From assembly GCF_958979055.1 (NCBI RefSeq), contig NC_084894.1:22661616-22725615 (forward strand): a DNA stretch of 64,000 nt, in the 5' to 3' direction. This document shows, piece by piece, positions 22,882 through 34,929 of this stretch. A model generated the notes under the pieces. It saw nothing but the letters and a program-made list of their open reading frames with translations, ran no database searches and was not told the origin of the DNA. Each line of letters begins with the position of its first letter. Position 1 is the first letter of the stretch. This DNA comes from Alnus glutinosa (taxonomy: Eukaryota; Streptophyta; Magnoliopsida; Fagales; Betulaceae). A program made the translations under genes and the position numbers.

Positions 22882-23399
22882 GCAAGTGTTTTTACATATT
22901 TTCTTGTTTTCAATTATGTGTGGATGCAATCTTAACATGATAATCTATTTAAAAAAAAAAAATAGAACCAATAATTTTCAAATTTAATACAAGAACCTAA
23001 AAAAAAAAAAAAAAAAAACAAGTTGACTGTCTTAATTACAAGGTATAAATTAGATACACTTGTTGGAACTCCCTAAATTCAATTGAAATCAACAAAAGCA
23101 TCTAATGGGTATATCGAAAATTGTCAATTTCATCAAACCACAAACACCTATCGATACCCATTCATAATTAATTCAGAGCCATTATCAATGACCACATGGA
23201 TCCATGAGCAACAAAGTAAGCCACGCGTCTCTCCATCAAGCTACACATCTCAATCCCATATGAATGGGTATCTACATAATAACCAACATCAACATAAGCA
23301 ATTTTAACTGTCTCTATAGCATACCTCTTCTGGGTTTGGTGCCAACCTTAACAACTGAAGCTGTTTTTTTTTTTTTTTTTTTTTTGTATTCGTTTCCTC
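22882..23399. other. Intergenic, no gene seen (copy of 1524-2041)
   Basis: Same content as the unit A interval with altered A-run and T-run lengths. Confidence 0.6.
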
Positions 23400-23654
23400 C
23401 TACGGTGGGAACAAAACCCCATCAATCCCTTGCACCAAAATTCTCCCGTCCGTGTATATATCGGGGTCAAACAGATAAGCAAACCCATCTCCTTGACCAA
23501 ATTTCACAGACCCATCAGCCTCCTGAGCCACAACCTTGTGCGGCAATTGCAGAGTATCATACCGGATCTTCCAAACCGTCAAACAACTTTGTACATACTC
23601 TCCTCGGTGTGGTACTCTTGAAAGACACTGCCAGGGGTTGTTGCCACCACCCAT
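23400..23654 (-). pseudogene. FLA: FLA gene fragment (unit B copy)
   Basis: Identical layout to 2042-2296: HKVVAQEADGSVKFGQGDG, AYLFDPDIYTDG and VQGIDGVLFPP on the minus strand, with one residue change (PHRGEY for PNRGEY). No complete gene around it. Confidence 0.7.
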
Positions 23655-24879
23655 TCCACAGCTTCACCCCTTTCACTAACCATCCTCATCGATTCCTTTC
23701 TCACACCATCTCTCTATCGTTCTGCTCATTCTCTCTCAACCCTTCTCTCTATAGTTCTCTTTGGTCTGGTGTGAGTTACAGAAAGAAAATAAAGAGGGGG
23801 AATCTCCAATGAATGAAAGTAAAGGAGGCATTCTTGTAAGAAGGCAAAGGAAAATGAAGCTGTTAAGATTAGAACCACGGATCAAGGCAACTATCCAGCA
23901 CTGTGAACTTAAGTTGAAGTGCGTATTTTGGTCAATATTTTAGTGAAAATAGAAACCTATTTTCGAAAACAGGTTGAAATTGTTTCCTGTTTTCGTGTTT
24001 CTCTTTGTTTTTGTTTCTAAAACAAGTAGCCAGACGCCTCTCTACAGTGATGAAACATGTTTTGCTGTTTTGGAAACATAAAACCTGTTTCCAAAACAGT
24101 TTGCCAAATAGGCTCTCTATTGCCCCCCCGCCCCCCCCCCCCTCCCCCCCCCCCCCCCAAAAAAAAAAATAAAAATAAGGAGGATTGATTTTGGGTAATT
24201 ACAACTTGAAGAAAGAGATCATAGAGTAGTGGAGCTCGAGCCGCATTCATTTGTCATGCATTACATTTAGAGATAACAATTTGTACTCGTATATAATTAA
24301 AGTCGTGTCGAGTTATGAATATAAAACGAATATATCAATCTTAATTCGATTCATTTAATTAAACAGGTCAAACTTTTCAATCATAATTCGCTAGTTTCAT
24401 GTTGGGTTCGAGTTTAGTTTGTGAGTCGTGTAAAAAATTGGCAGCCCTAAATGTCGCGTATAGGGTTTGAACTGTGTTAAAACATGCATGAATATAAGAC
24501 TATATATAAAGGTCAACCATAACGTGACTCATTTAATTAAACGGATTAATTTATTAACTGCAACCTACAAATGTATTATTGAGTTCACATCAAATTCGCT
24601 AGTCGTGTTAATAATGAGTGTAATATAAACATCTTCCGTGTTATCTAAATATTAAATCTTAAATCAATTACATGAAATGATCGCATTTCATTTCAAATGG
24701 ATCGGATCATAGGAATCATGAATTTGTTAAAAGAAAATGTAAGGTATAAAAATGTTCACATATTTAGCAGCTAATTAACGGGCATTTAAAGAAATTAACG
24801 GAGTTGAAATCTCCCCTCTTCCATTCCAGACATTCTCTCTCTCTCTCTCTCTCCCTGAGATTGATTAGCGAGGCCGAGA
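23655..24879. other. Intergenic (copy of 2297-3547)
   Basis: Contains a longer poly-C tract (24123-24158) than unit A and a shorter CT microsatellite before the MFS-like exon. No gene seen. Confidence 0.5.
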
Positions 24880-24999
24880 ATGAAGCTCTTCTACTTCTTG
24901 GTGTTCGGTGCTCTCACGACATTAGAGCTTAGCAAAACCAGCAAAGATCCAATCAACGCTTTAGATGTGGCATCTTTGCCTAATATCTTATCTAGCTAG
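24880..24999 (+). pseudogene. MFSD5-like first-exon fragment (unit B copy)
   Basis: MKLFYFLVFGALTTLELSKT, then KDPINALDVASLPNILSS and stop; same fragment as 3548-3667 with one residue change. No other exon found. Confidence 0.5.
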
Positions 25000-25933
25000 G
25001 TTTTCATTTTTGAAGCTAAATTTAGGTTCAGTCTGTTTCAACGTAAATATTTTTTCTTAAAAATATTTTCAATGAAATCAAAAAATGATTTTAGCTGAAA
25101 ATATTTGTTAACATTTGATTCGTACGAAAAATAAGCGACAGTAGGCAATGGCCGACGTCCTCTGACGGCGGCCAAAAATGGCCAATGACTTATGGCAACC
25201 TCCGGCAAACACCTGCGTCAAATTTTGGTGACATACAGTGAATTCTAGCAGCAGATTTCAGCGGTCTTGGTGGTGGATTTTGGCAACAGACCCTGATGAA
25301 CTCCGCACAATCGGCCGGTGGCAAATTGTAGTGAACTCCGGCAGGCGGTAAGCTCCAACGACCTCCGACGGCTACGAAGAATGAACTACGAAAGAGAGTG
25401 CATACGAGAAGGAGAAACCTACCACAGGTTTAGTGGTGCATGTTTCTTTTCCAATATACTAGCATTTTTTTTTATGGCAGATTAGTCTATTGAATCCTAC
25501 ATCAAGGGCTCAAACCAGGGGATGGTTCCCCCCTCCCATTTGGCCTTCTGGTCGGCCGAACCAACCCAGACATTTTATTTTTTTTGTTGCTTTCCTTTTA
25601 TTATTTTTTAAAAAAATTATTTTGTATTAATGAATTGTATGAGACAATTGTCAAATTGTAATTAGACTTGACTTGACACGCCGTTAACTTATTGGACGTA
25701 ACGTAAAGGAAAGTACGAAATGTGTGTATTAAGTATCCACATATACCATTTATTGTACTTTTTGAAATTGAGGGGTCTTTTTTATTTTGCGTTAAACTAT
25801 ATGTACTAATAAAGTAATTGACCCTAATATTTTTCATAAACATTAAAACTAGGTATAGAATATTAACACGTTATAGGTAAAAAGAAAATTAGACAAAAAT
25901 ATCATATTATAATTGATTTATTTTGCACCATCC
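25000..25933. other. Intergenic (copy of 3668-4600)
   Basis: Collinear with unit A; no gene seen. Confidence 0.5.
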
Positions 25934-26212
25934 TTTCTCTCACGTGATAACATTCATGATGAGAGAAATTATAATGTCGAAATATGGTTACCAAAAATAA
26001 AATTAAACTTGTATCCATGTCATTTCCTCAATAAATTATAATTCCAGGTAATTCTTTCAACCAATAAGGTAACATCACGTGACAGAAATTAAATGATGCT
26101 AAGTATACTTATATGTCAGCTTCTAATTAGTCTAGTAGACTGTAAAAGTCTTGGTCCTCCTTGTTTGTAAGTCTTGGTCGTCTTTGTTTGTTGTTGCCCT
26201 CTTCTTCCATCC
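25934..26212. other. 279-bp segment present only in unit B
   Basis: Bounded by CCATCC at 25928-25933 and 26207-26212, where unit A has a single CCATCC (4595-4600). Either an insertion with 6-bp duplication or a deletion in unit A between the repeats. The left part holds a small hairpin (TTTCTCTC...GAGAGAAA). Confidence 0.6.
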
Positions 26213-26734
26213 ATAGTAACGTCAGCAATCTACGTCACCTTCTATATGAGTTGCTTGGGTCATAGATAAAGTTGGATTTTATTTTATTTTTTTATTTTTT
26301 TACTTTTATAAAGAGAGAACTTGTTGGAGAAGTATTAGATCGGGATTGGGGATCAATCATTTTAAATTCTATCTAGACAGGTGGGTTCAGACAACTCTCT
26401 TATCATATGATGTTGCCTTATTATCTTGCAATAAACAATTTATTTATTTATTTAATTTAATAAATAAAAAATGATTACAAAAAATTTCTTCTTGCTTTGG
26501 ATTCGAATAAAAAGGAGAGTGGACAATCGTAAAACTGAAAAATGGATGAGCATCTCAACATCATACCCAAAATAAAAATATAATACAACAAATAATAAAA
26601 AGTAAGCCAAAAAAATAACTCGATCGTTTAAATCTTTGTCGCAAAACCAATAACGAACACCACAAATTAGTGTTTGAAGAAGCTGGCCAAAAAGGGATGC
26701 AATAAGCATTTGAATTTACAACAATAAAGAATAT

Positions 26735-26987
26735 GGGGGGTGTTTGGTAACATTTATATTATTTCCTTAATTTATTTTCATTTTTCTTAAAAATAATTAA
26801 CTTCAAAACATTTTAACTTTTTTGATTTTTTACATTACATCAATAATTTTTTTTATTACTATTCAAATAAAAAAAATCACTACAATACAAAATTTTTTCA
26901 AATTTTTTTTACTTTAATATATCACATCAGTCACTTTTTACTACTACTTAAAAAAATAAAATTTAACAATCTTTACCAAACACACTC
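26735..26987. mobile_element. MITE, GTGTTTGGTAAC family (unit B orthologue of 5117-5378)
   Basis: Starts GGGGGGTGTTTGGTAAC and ends CTTTACCAAACACACTC; AT-rich and non-coding. Confidence 0.55.
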
Positions 26988-27918
26988 ATGAATATTAAAC
27001 ACGATCGAGAATACGACCTGAATGCGACCAAGTGGATTTATGCCAATTCTTTTTTTTTTTAAAAAAAATAAAATTTGATATTCTAATTTTCAATTTGATA
27101 AAATTAAGATTGTTATTTTGAATATCTATAAATCGATACTTTTGTTAATATTTTCTATTAAATAAATAACAAAAACAACGTAATTTATTTATTTATTTTT
27201 TAAAAAGGTTGGGTTGGTTCTATCACCAACAACACTCCTAATTTTGATAGAGAAGTTTAAAAGACGCAAATCCTCTTTAAAGTTGTACTAACAATTACGA
27301 TTAGCGATTATTGATTAAAATTGTTAATCACAATCGTTTAAGACTATCATTAAATTTTAACAACCGTAACAATTATTTTTATAAATGCCAATTAACAGTT
27401 ATTAAACTTCCAACCTGTAATTTAAAAACCGCTTTTTTTTATGTGAGATTTAGACCCATTTTGATAGATAAGTAGCAATAATTACAACGAGTGGACTCAT
27501 TTGTCAAACTGTTCAGAAAGGTGGGTTCATGATTGATTAAAGTCTCGTAGAATGTTGCTTTATTATCGTGCAGTAACATACAATCACATTGTACGGAATT
27601 TGTATTTGCAACAATAAAGAACATGAATATTAATTTATTAAACAAGATCCAGAGAACACGACTTGACACCAAGTGGATTTATGCCAATTCTTTTTGCTTT
27701 GGCTTTTTATTTTTTATTTTTGATATTCTAATTTTCAATTTGATTAAATCATACTTCTGTTAATATTTCCCATTCAATAAATAGCAAAAACAACATAGAA
27801 GTACAATTATTCTGTTCGGTTTTTTTTTTAAAAAAAAAAAAGAAAAAACAAAAGGAGGTTGGCCTGCATTCATAACTCAACCACACCCCTAATTTTGATG
27901 GAAAAGTTCAAAAGATTC

Positions 27919-28108
27919 GGGGCTTGTTTGGCAAACTCCTCCGCTTTTCATCACTTTTTTCTAATAAAATCAACTTGAAAACATTTTAACTTTTTATATT
28001 AAATTAATAACTTTTTAATAATTTTTTTTTCTCTTTTTATATCATATCAATTACTTTTTATTATTATTTAAAAAATAAAAACACTACAAAATATTTATCA
28101 AACACATC
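27919..28108. mobile_element. MITE-like element, same family
   Basis: Begins GGGGCTTGTTTGGCAAACT and ends TTTATCAAACACATCC with a similar AT-rich core (CTTGAAAACATTTTAAC, TCAATTACTTTTTATTATTA). Terminal repeats are imperfect. Confidence 0.45.
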
Positions 28109-28345
28109 CGCAAATCCCCAACATTAACTTTAAGTTAGTGATTAGTCAATTTAATGTATTTTAAATGCGGTGGCAATATATATATGTATATATATTAGAT
28201 TTTAATGAAATGACTTCTCTCACTTTCAAGTGAAATGAAAATGAGTTTATTTGAAATTGTCATGGTCGCATCTACTGATAGAACTATTCACCAAATAGCT
28301 CATATTCTTAAAAGACAATTAAAAAGATGGCGGGATCATTATTTC

Positions 28346-28621
28346 GGGTGCGTTTGGAATTGCAATTTCGTAGACAAAAAGTACGATTTTAAATCAAATT
28401 GTAGAAAATGAATCATTTGGAAATTGCATCGCAGAATACTGTTTTTTAAATCGCAGATAATTGAGTACTTTTTTGAAAATACAGAATTTTAAAGGCTAAC
28501 TTGCGATTTCAAATGTCAAACTGTGATTTTATCATACGTTTAACTGGGTTTTTAAAAATCATTTTTTCAAATCGTACATTTTAAAATCGCATTTTTTGAA
28601 GTCACAAACTCAAACGGATCC
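28346..28621. mobile_element. MITE-like element, GGGTGCGTTTGGAATT family
   Basis: The left end GGGTGCGTTTGGAATTGC is matched in inverted orientation by CAAACTCAAACGGATCC at the right. The core is made of repeated AAATCGCA/TGCGATTT-type words. Non-coding. Confidence 0.5.
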
Positions 28622-29259
28622 TTCATATGAAATTGAGGGAAATTCAATATTAAATGCTTATAAAAAATATGCAGCATCATAAATAATTAAAGGTGAAAAT
28701 GGTCTAACAATAGAAGAGGGGGTTGGCGATCCTTCAACATTTAATGAAAGAACAAGTGATTTATTGATAAATATTAGATGTGCTAAATTATCTGATTTCA
28801 GTCAATGTGGTTAGCCTATATTACAAATTAAATCGAACATTGTGGTATTAAAAGTAATTTATAGTCTTCGGAACATGCCAAAATAACAATTTAGCCATTA
28901 CAGTCAAATTTCGTCAAAACACTTTATGGATTCCGTTAGTATGCCAAGACAATACCAATAAAATGATAACATGTATTACTCTTAATAAAAAAAATATACA
29001 AATATCTTAAATATATAAATATAAAAAATTAAAGACTTAAAAAACTAATTACACATACCCATCAATGACAAAAATACCCTTCATAAAATTCTAAATGTTT
29101 GTAGTAGCTAGTATACTAAATCTTAATTAATAGTTGAGATTGTTTGATGTGATTTTGTCATATTAATTAAACATTTAATATGTTGCAACTATTTATTGAG
29201 CTTAATTAAACATTTTTTTTTTAAAACCTAACTTGTGATGATAGGAAAAGATGACATTA

Positions 29260-29551
29260 GGGGCTTATTTGGCAAGCAAGTATAAAATTTCCAACCCACT
29301 TTTCACTTCTAAAAATAAAAATAAAAATAAAAAAAAAAAAAAAAAATCAAATAAAAAAACATTATAACTTTTTTACATTTTTTACATTACATCAATAATT
29401 TTTTTATTACTATTCAAATAAAAAAAAAATTCACTACAAAACAAAACTTTTTCACTTTTCTATAAAACATTCTCAAATTTTATATTACATCAATTATTTC
29501 TTATTACTATTCAAACAAATATTTCACGACACAATTATTTACCAAAGCAAC
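29260..29551. mobile_element. MITE-like element, same family as 26735
   Basis: Begins GGGGCTTATTTGGCAAGCAA and ends CAATTATTTACCAAAGCAA; internal words TCACTACAAAACAAAAC and ACATCAATTATTTCTTATTA are shared with the other copies. Confidence 0.45.
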
Positions 29552-30020
29552 TATTTATTTATGTTCAGAGGATAAATCCGTTACCAAACAACTCAAAGAT
29601 ATTTACATGCCTGGAAACAAAACATAAATTGTTTATCATGGCCTTATTTTCATGAAACACAAACACTAGGAAAAGAAAAAGAAACGTCGATTGACAATAG
29701 ATTAGGAAAAGAATGAAAGCCCATCGATTGACAATCGTACGAAAAAGTGGAAAAGGAATCAAATATGCCCTAGCTTTTCACAAACAATAATTGCGAGTCA
29801 TGTAAACAGACAAACAAGACTGAAAGACTTGCGAGCTAAAGTTTACCAGCTAGGCATTTCCATGTACAGTCGATCGGAACACAGTACAAATGCAACTCCT
29901 CCATTACTATATTACTTAGTTAGACCTCTCCACTCCCCAGTGATCTTTCTCTTTACAAATATTCCAAGAGGTTTCTTCCTTGTTTTTCACTATCTTTTTT
30001 CCTGTCAATTCTTGTAAGCT

Positions 30021-32931
30021 ATGGCTGGGAAAGGCCAGGGTCCGGCGATTGGGATCGATTTGGGAACATGCTACTCCTGTGTGGCAGTTTGGAAAAATAA
30101 TCGGGTGGAGATCATACCCAATGATCTTGGGAACCGAAAAACACCTTCTTATGTAGCTTTCAATGAGACTCACCGTTTGATCGGTGATGGGGCCATGGGC
30201 CAGACAGCCATGAATCCTACCAACACTGTTTTTGGTGAGTTACGCTCTAGTATATGTACATTTTAGAGTTTTACATTCAAAACTTTGCTTATTTGTTTTC
30301 TGTATATATGGGTTCTGCAATTCTGTTAGCTTGCTTGGTCAATGACGTTAATTATTGCGGAGGAAGGAGAGAGAATTTTTTTTGGATTTGTTCTTTCTTT
30401 TTTTTATGTTGTTTTGGTTTCTTGCATGATAATAAAGATGAAAATTGTTTTAAGTTGTTGGGGTCTTTCTTTTGCTTCGGGCGAATCCGTAAGTAGCATA
30501 AAAGGTTGACATTTTTTGCTTTCTAACGAGTCCAAAACAAATTAAGGTGACAAAATGTACTTATTGTGAAGCGAAGAATGTTTAATGTGATGACTTGTTT
30601 ACATGTTGATTTTCATGTCGGTGGTATGAAGACACAAAACGTTTGATTGGAATGCGATTCAATGATGACGAAGTGCAACATGACATGAAATTGTGGCCAT
30701 TCAAGGTGATTGCTGACCCTGATAATGGGAGGCCCATTATTGTTGTTACCTACAAGTACGAGGAAAAGCAGTTTCTGGCTGAAGAAATCTCTTCAATGAT
30801 TCTCATAAAGATGAAGGAGATTGCAGAGGCTTATTGTGGTTCAAAGATCAACAATGCTGTTATCTCTGTTCCTGCTCGTTTCAATCACTCACAACGTCAA
30901 GCCACAATGGATGCTGGTGTTATTGCGGGCCTAAACGTGACGCGTATTATCAATGAGCCAACTGCTGCTGCTATTGCATATGGGCTTGACAAGGAGAATC
31001 GTGCTGGTGAGAAGATTGTGCTCATCTTTGATCTTGGTGGTGGCACGTTGGATGTCTCAATTCTCACCATGGAAGAGGGTATCTTTGAAGTGAAAGCTAC
31101 AGCTGGTGATACCCACTTGGGAGGTAAAGATTTTGACCGTATGATGGTCGGACATTTTTGTGGAGAGTTCAACGAAAAGTATAAGAAGAAAATTACTGGA
31201 GGTAAGGCTCTTCGGAAGTTGTGGACTGCCTGTGAAAGGGCTAAGAGGACTCTGTCATCTAATACTCTAACAAGTATTGAGATTGATTCTTTGTACGACG
31301 GTATTGACTTCTACTCAAGCATCAGCCGAGCCAGGTTTGAGGAGCTTAATAAGGAATTATTCTGGAAGTGTATAGAGCCTGTTGAGAAGTGTTTGAAGGA
31401 TGCAAAAATGGATAAGAGCAGTGTCCATGATGTGGTTCTGGTTGGGGGGTCTTCCAGGATCCCCAGGGTTCAGAAATTGCTGCAGAACTACTTCAAGGGG
31501 AAAGAGCTTTGCAAAAGGATTAACCCTGATGAGGCTGTTGCTTATGGTGCTGCTGTTCAGGCTGCAATTCTTAACCATGAGGCTTGTAAGAAGGTGAAGG
31601 ACATCTTGTGCCTGGATGTCACTCCTCTATCCCTTGGTCTGGAGACTTCTGGTGATGTCATGAGTGTGCTGATTCCGAAAAACACCACCATTCCCGCCAA
31701 GAAGGAGGAGAACTTCTCAGCCAAAACTGAAAACCAGGATAGTGTGTCCATAAATGTGTATGAGGGTGAAAGTATCGGAACCCGAGACAACAACTTGCTG
31801 GGCAAATTTGAGCTCTTGGGTATTCGTCCTGCTCCTAGTGGAGTTCCACAAATCACTGTTTGTTTTGACATTGATGCTGATGGTATCTTGAGCGCCTCTG
31901 CCAAGGACCAAGCCACAGGAAAGAAGAATGAAATTACAATCACCAATACGGGCAGGCTCTCCAAGGAAGAGATCAAGAAGTTAGTGCGGAAGGCTAAGAA
32001 GTACAAGGCTGAGGATGAGGAGCATAACATGAAGGTCGATACAAAGAATGCACTGGAGAACTACGCCTACAACATGAGGAATACATTTAAAGATGAAAAG
32101 TTTGCAGCCAAGGTCCCATCTGCTAACAGGGAGAAGATTGACAATGCAATTGAGCAGGCTATCGATTGGGTTGAACGGAACCAACTTGCTGAGGCAGATG
32201 AATTTCAGTTCAAGATGAGCGAGCTGGAGAACATATGCAACCCAGTCATTTCCAAGATTGAGCAAGGTTCTGATGGTGATGACATGGGTGGAGCTGTGCA
32301 AGAGGACAAGGAGCCTGAGAGGGAGATTAAGAACCGGGCACAGGAGGCAGAGCAGTTCGTAGGTCAGGATGAGGAGCATAAGAAGGAGAAAATTGAGGAG
32401 GAGAAGAAGGCTGAGAAGGTGATTAAGAAGGGGAAGAAGGATAAGGAGCCTGAGAAGGAGATTAAGAACGAGGTGCAGGAGGCTGAGAAGTACATGGTTC
32501 AGGATGAGGAGCACGAGAAGGAGAAGATCAGGAAGAAGGTGAAGAAGGATAAGAAGGCCATGGCCACTCAAGACGATAAGGAACCTGAGAGGGAGATTAA
32601 GAACCAGGCACAGGAGGCTGAGAAGTACATGGCTCAGGATGAGGAGCATAAGAAGAAGGCTGAGACCATCCCTGAGGACAGGGAGCATCAGAAGAACGCT
32701 GAGGCAAAGAATGCATTGGAAAATTGTGCTTACTACATGAAGTACAGAATCCGAGATGTGAAGAATGCTTTGGCAAAGACTGAAGATGAAATTGAGCAGA
32801 CCATCCACTGGCTTGAAAGGAACCAGCATGTGGAGGCACATGAGTTTGACAATAGGATGAAGGAGCTGGAGGGCATTTGTTACCCTTTCATTGCCAAGAT
32901 GTACCAAGGAGCAAGGAGTGATAAGAGTTGA
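30021..32931 (+). CDS. HSP70: Divergent double-lid HSP70, intact frame (unit B)
   Basis: Exon 1 is 30021-30234 and exon 2 is 30632-32931 (397-bp intron at the conserved NTVF|D site), giving 837 residues against about 650 for a cytosolic HSP70. The nucleotide-binding domain (1-about 390) keeps IDLGTCYS, catalytic Lys74, NEPTAAA and FDLGGGT, but has Arg154 and His157 in VPARFNHSQ. The beta domain (about 397-510) has Ser411 and Lys436 at the substrate-arch positions. Lid 1 spans about 511-616 and is followed by [11 protein letters not shown], a relic of the normal HSC70 tail. Three 45-residue Lys/Glu-rich units begin at Asp630, Asp675 and Asp720. A second lid (about 765-830: [11 protein letters not shown] to AKMYQGA) follows. 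There is no EEVD, so the usual cochaperone anchor is absent. The upstream 100 bp matches the other two divergent genes. A cytosolic chaperone or decoy role is inference. Confidence 0.9.
30235..30631 (+). other. Intron of the unit B HSP70
   Basis: Donor GTGAGT, acceptor TATGAAG; joins as G|AC to encode Asp72. The polypyrimidine tract before the acceptor is weak. Confidence 0.75.
32305..32709 (+). repeat. Three 135-bp (45-residue) coding repeats
   Basis: Units start at 32305, 32440 and 32575, each with GA(C/T)AAGGA(G/A)CCTGAGA and encoding DKEPE(R/K)EIKN.(A/V)QEAE(Q/K) then QDEEH(K/E)K. The core resembles the first lid helix of ordinary HSP70 ([20 protein letters not shown]), suggesting in-frame amplification of that helix. 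Strong coiled-coil character is expected from the Lys/Glu pattern. Confidence 0.85.
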
Positions 32932-33658
32932 TAGATTAGGCATCTCACGGGCCTATTAAAGTCTCCATCTGTAAATTTGTTTCTAACTTATGAAGAATGT
33001 CATGGTGATCTTTTTATTTTTATTTTTCTGGGCATTATAATATGACTTTTGTTTGTGGGTATTACTGGGTAGAGGGTTGAAGGCTGAGTCTATTATTGTA
33101 TTGCAAACATAAATCATAACTCGTTGCATTTTAGGTGTTCTTGAGTTGGGCATTTTAACTTTCATTTCGTGTTGTGGGTAACAGAAGCAAGTGAGAGCCC
33201 ACTTCAGCGGGCTTAATTATATAATGAAAATAATTTGTACATGAATCTAGCACAAATTTGAAATTTAGTGCTGTACAATAATAATAATATTAAGGCATGT
33301 TAGCATAGAACACCGAAAAAGTTTAAAATGAAAACACCATATCCCACGCTATTCTATTCAACAGAGGAAGTGATGAACAAAATACCTGTTACCTCGTTCA
33401 AGAGATTCGAAGTCCACTGTCCACCCCCTCTCCTCGGCGGAGCCACCTCTCCCTTCCTCCGCCAAATGCCACTGCCAAACAAAAACGAGCCTTCTCTGTT
33501 AATTAAGATGAAACATGATCTGCAAAAGGACCCTCAAATCAAGCATGAAAATCAGCCGCAGAATCCAGCAAAACCCTCCACAATTCATGCTGACTTGCTC
33601 TCTCACAGCAGCCTGCAGCAGCCTACCTCCTTGATTCTTGCTGCATACTCAAGCCCCA
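32932..33658. other. HSP70 3' flank and intergenic (copy of 8694-9420)
   Basis: Near-identical to unit A; no further gene recognised. Confidence 0.5.
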
Positions 33659-34260
33659 TGTCATCCGGAGTGCTCTCCAACGTTTTATGGGATGTGCTTC
33701 CCTTTATTAGTCTATATATTGTTCTATCTTGTAACCAAAATATGTAATGAAAACTAGACAAAATGTAGTCCTTTAGTTGACCTTCGTGTTCTCTTCTTCT
33801 TCCTTTACAAGCTTCCATCTCCTTGTCTTTATTTTTACATGGTATCATAGCCTTCAAAATCGACCAACGTCGTCTTCTTTTTCTTCCTGTAGCTTCTCTG
33901 CGCCTTTCTGTCAAACACCTTAGCCACAGCCCCTGAGACCCTGCACGTCCAGCAGCCAAACCACTCTCTTTCTCTTTGTAGAGAAGAAGCCACGCCCAGC
34001 AGCCCAACATGTCCCGCAGCCAAGTCACCCTCTTCCTCTCTGTTGCAAGTGGAAGACTTCAAAAGCCTTCTTCAACAGTATACTTGCACACTTCAAAAGT
34101 CACCAGCTGTTGCAGAAGATTGCACCATGTGCCAATCTGGTCTTAAGCCACTCTCACCACATCTTCTTTTTGCCCCAGTCTGGTCGCTGTCCGTCTCAAC
34201 AAGCTCGTGTTCTCTTCTTCTTCCTTTACAAGCTTCCATCTCCTTGTCTTTATTTTTACA
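33659..34260 (+). mobile_element. Copia/TRIM-like retroelement remnant (unit B copy)
   Basis: The LTR part ends TTTTTACA at 33839, the primer-binding site at 33840-33851 has one mismatch (TGGTATCATAGC), and the 3' LTR fragment repeats at 34204-34260. No protein-coding region. Confidence 0.55.
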
Positions 34261-34289
34261 TTCTGCACATCTCCACATTTTGAGTACAT

Positions 34290-34620
34290 GCGTATAAGAG
34301 CAGTAGCTAGACAAGAAAATGTTCAGAGGAATGGCCATGTACGTAGAATCAAGTCTATCTTCCAACTTCAAAATTAGCAAAACTTGAACATTCAGTGAGA
34401 AGGCAGACCATTGTTGCCGAGTTGGGTTCAACACTTCAACCTCATCAGCCGAGACAAGCATGTCACGAAAAAAGCCCAACATCTCCACCAAATTCCCTTC
34501 CTTCCCCATACCCCATTTATCATCGCAGTCCAACAAAACACGTTCCTTTTTAGCAGATTTTTTTCAAACAAATCCCTTGCCCTTTCAACCTCTGTTTATG
34601 GGTCCAAACAGACGGAGCCA
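34290..34620 (-). pseudogene. Unrecognised gene fragment (unit B copy of 10060-10406)
   Basis: The minus strand reads LDCDDKWGMGKEGNLVEMLG, then RDMLVSADEVEVLNPTRQQW. One base is missing upstream relative to unit A (ACAAAACACG versus ACAAAAACACA), breaking the N-terminal part. Family not recognised. Confidence 0.35.
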
Positions 34621-34891
34621 GACATTTTAAAGGAAGGGGCCAAATAATTATTTTTTATTTTTTATTTTTAAGTAAGGGTTAAAGTGTATATATATTTATA
34701 ACTATATATAAAGCCAAATTTTAAGTAAATTAAACATAACCCAATTTTTATATTTTTATTATTCCCTTTAAATTAAAAAAATTAATAAGCAAAATTGAAA
34801 AGAAAGTTTTTTGATAAAAAAAAAAAAGAAAAAAAAAAAGGTCTTAGTTTCTGTATCACAGCTATCCAAAGATTCAGAAAATGAAAAAATG

Positions 34892-34929
<38 letters not shown>

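Larger units (their letters stand above)
26988..29686. other. 2.7-kb unit B-specific block with nested MITEs
   Basis: Unit A passes directly from the MITE end (about 5378) to GACGTCGATTGACAATAG; unit B has this block in between. It is AT-rich, contains at least three MITE-like elements listed separately, and shows no gene. The short open frames in it have no recognisable similarity. Confidence 0.6.

Noticed and set aside
31981-32943. 320-codon Leu-rich minus-strand frame opposite the unit B HSP70 (also 7865-8455 and 52778-53491)
   Set aside because: It is the antisense of GAG/AAG-rich coding repeats, which reads as CTC/CTT leucine codons. The sense strand has clear HSP70 homology, so these are shadows.
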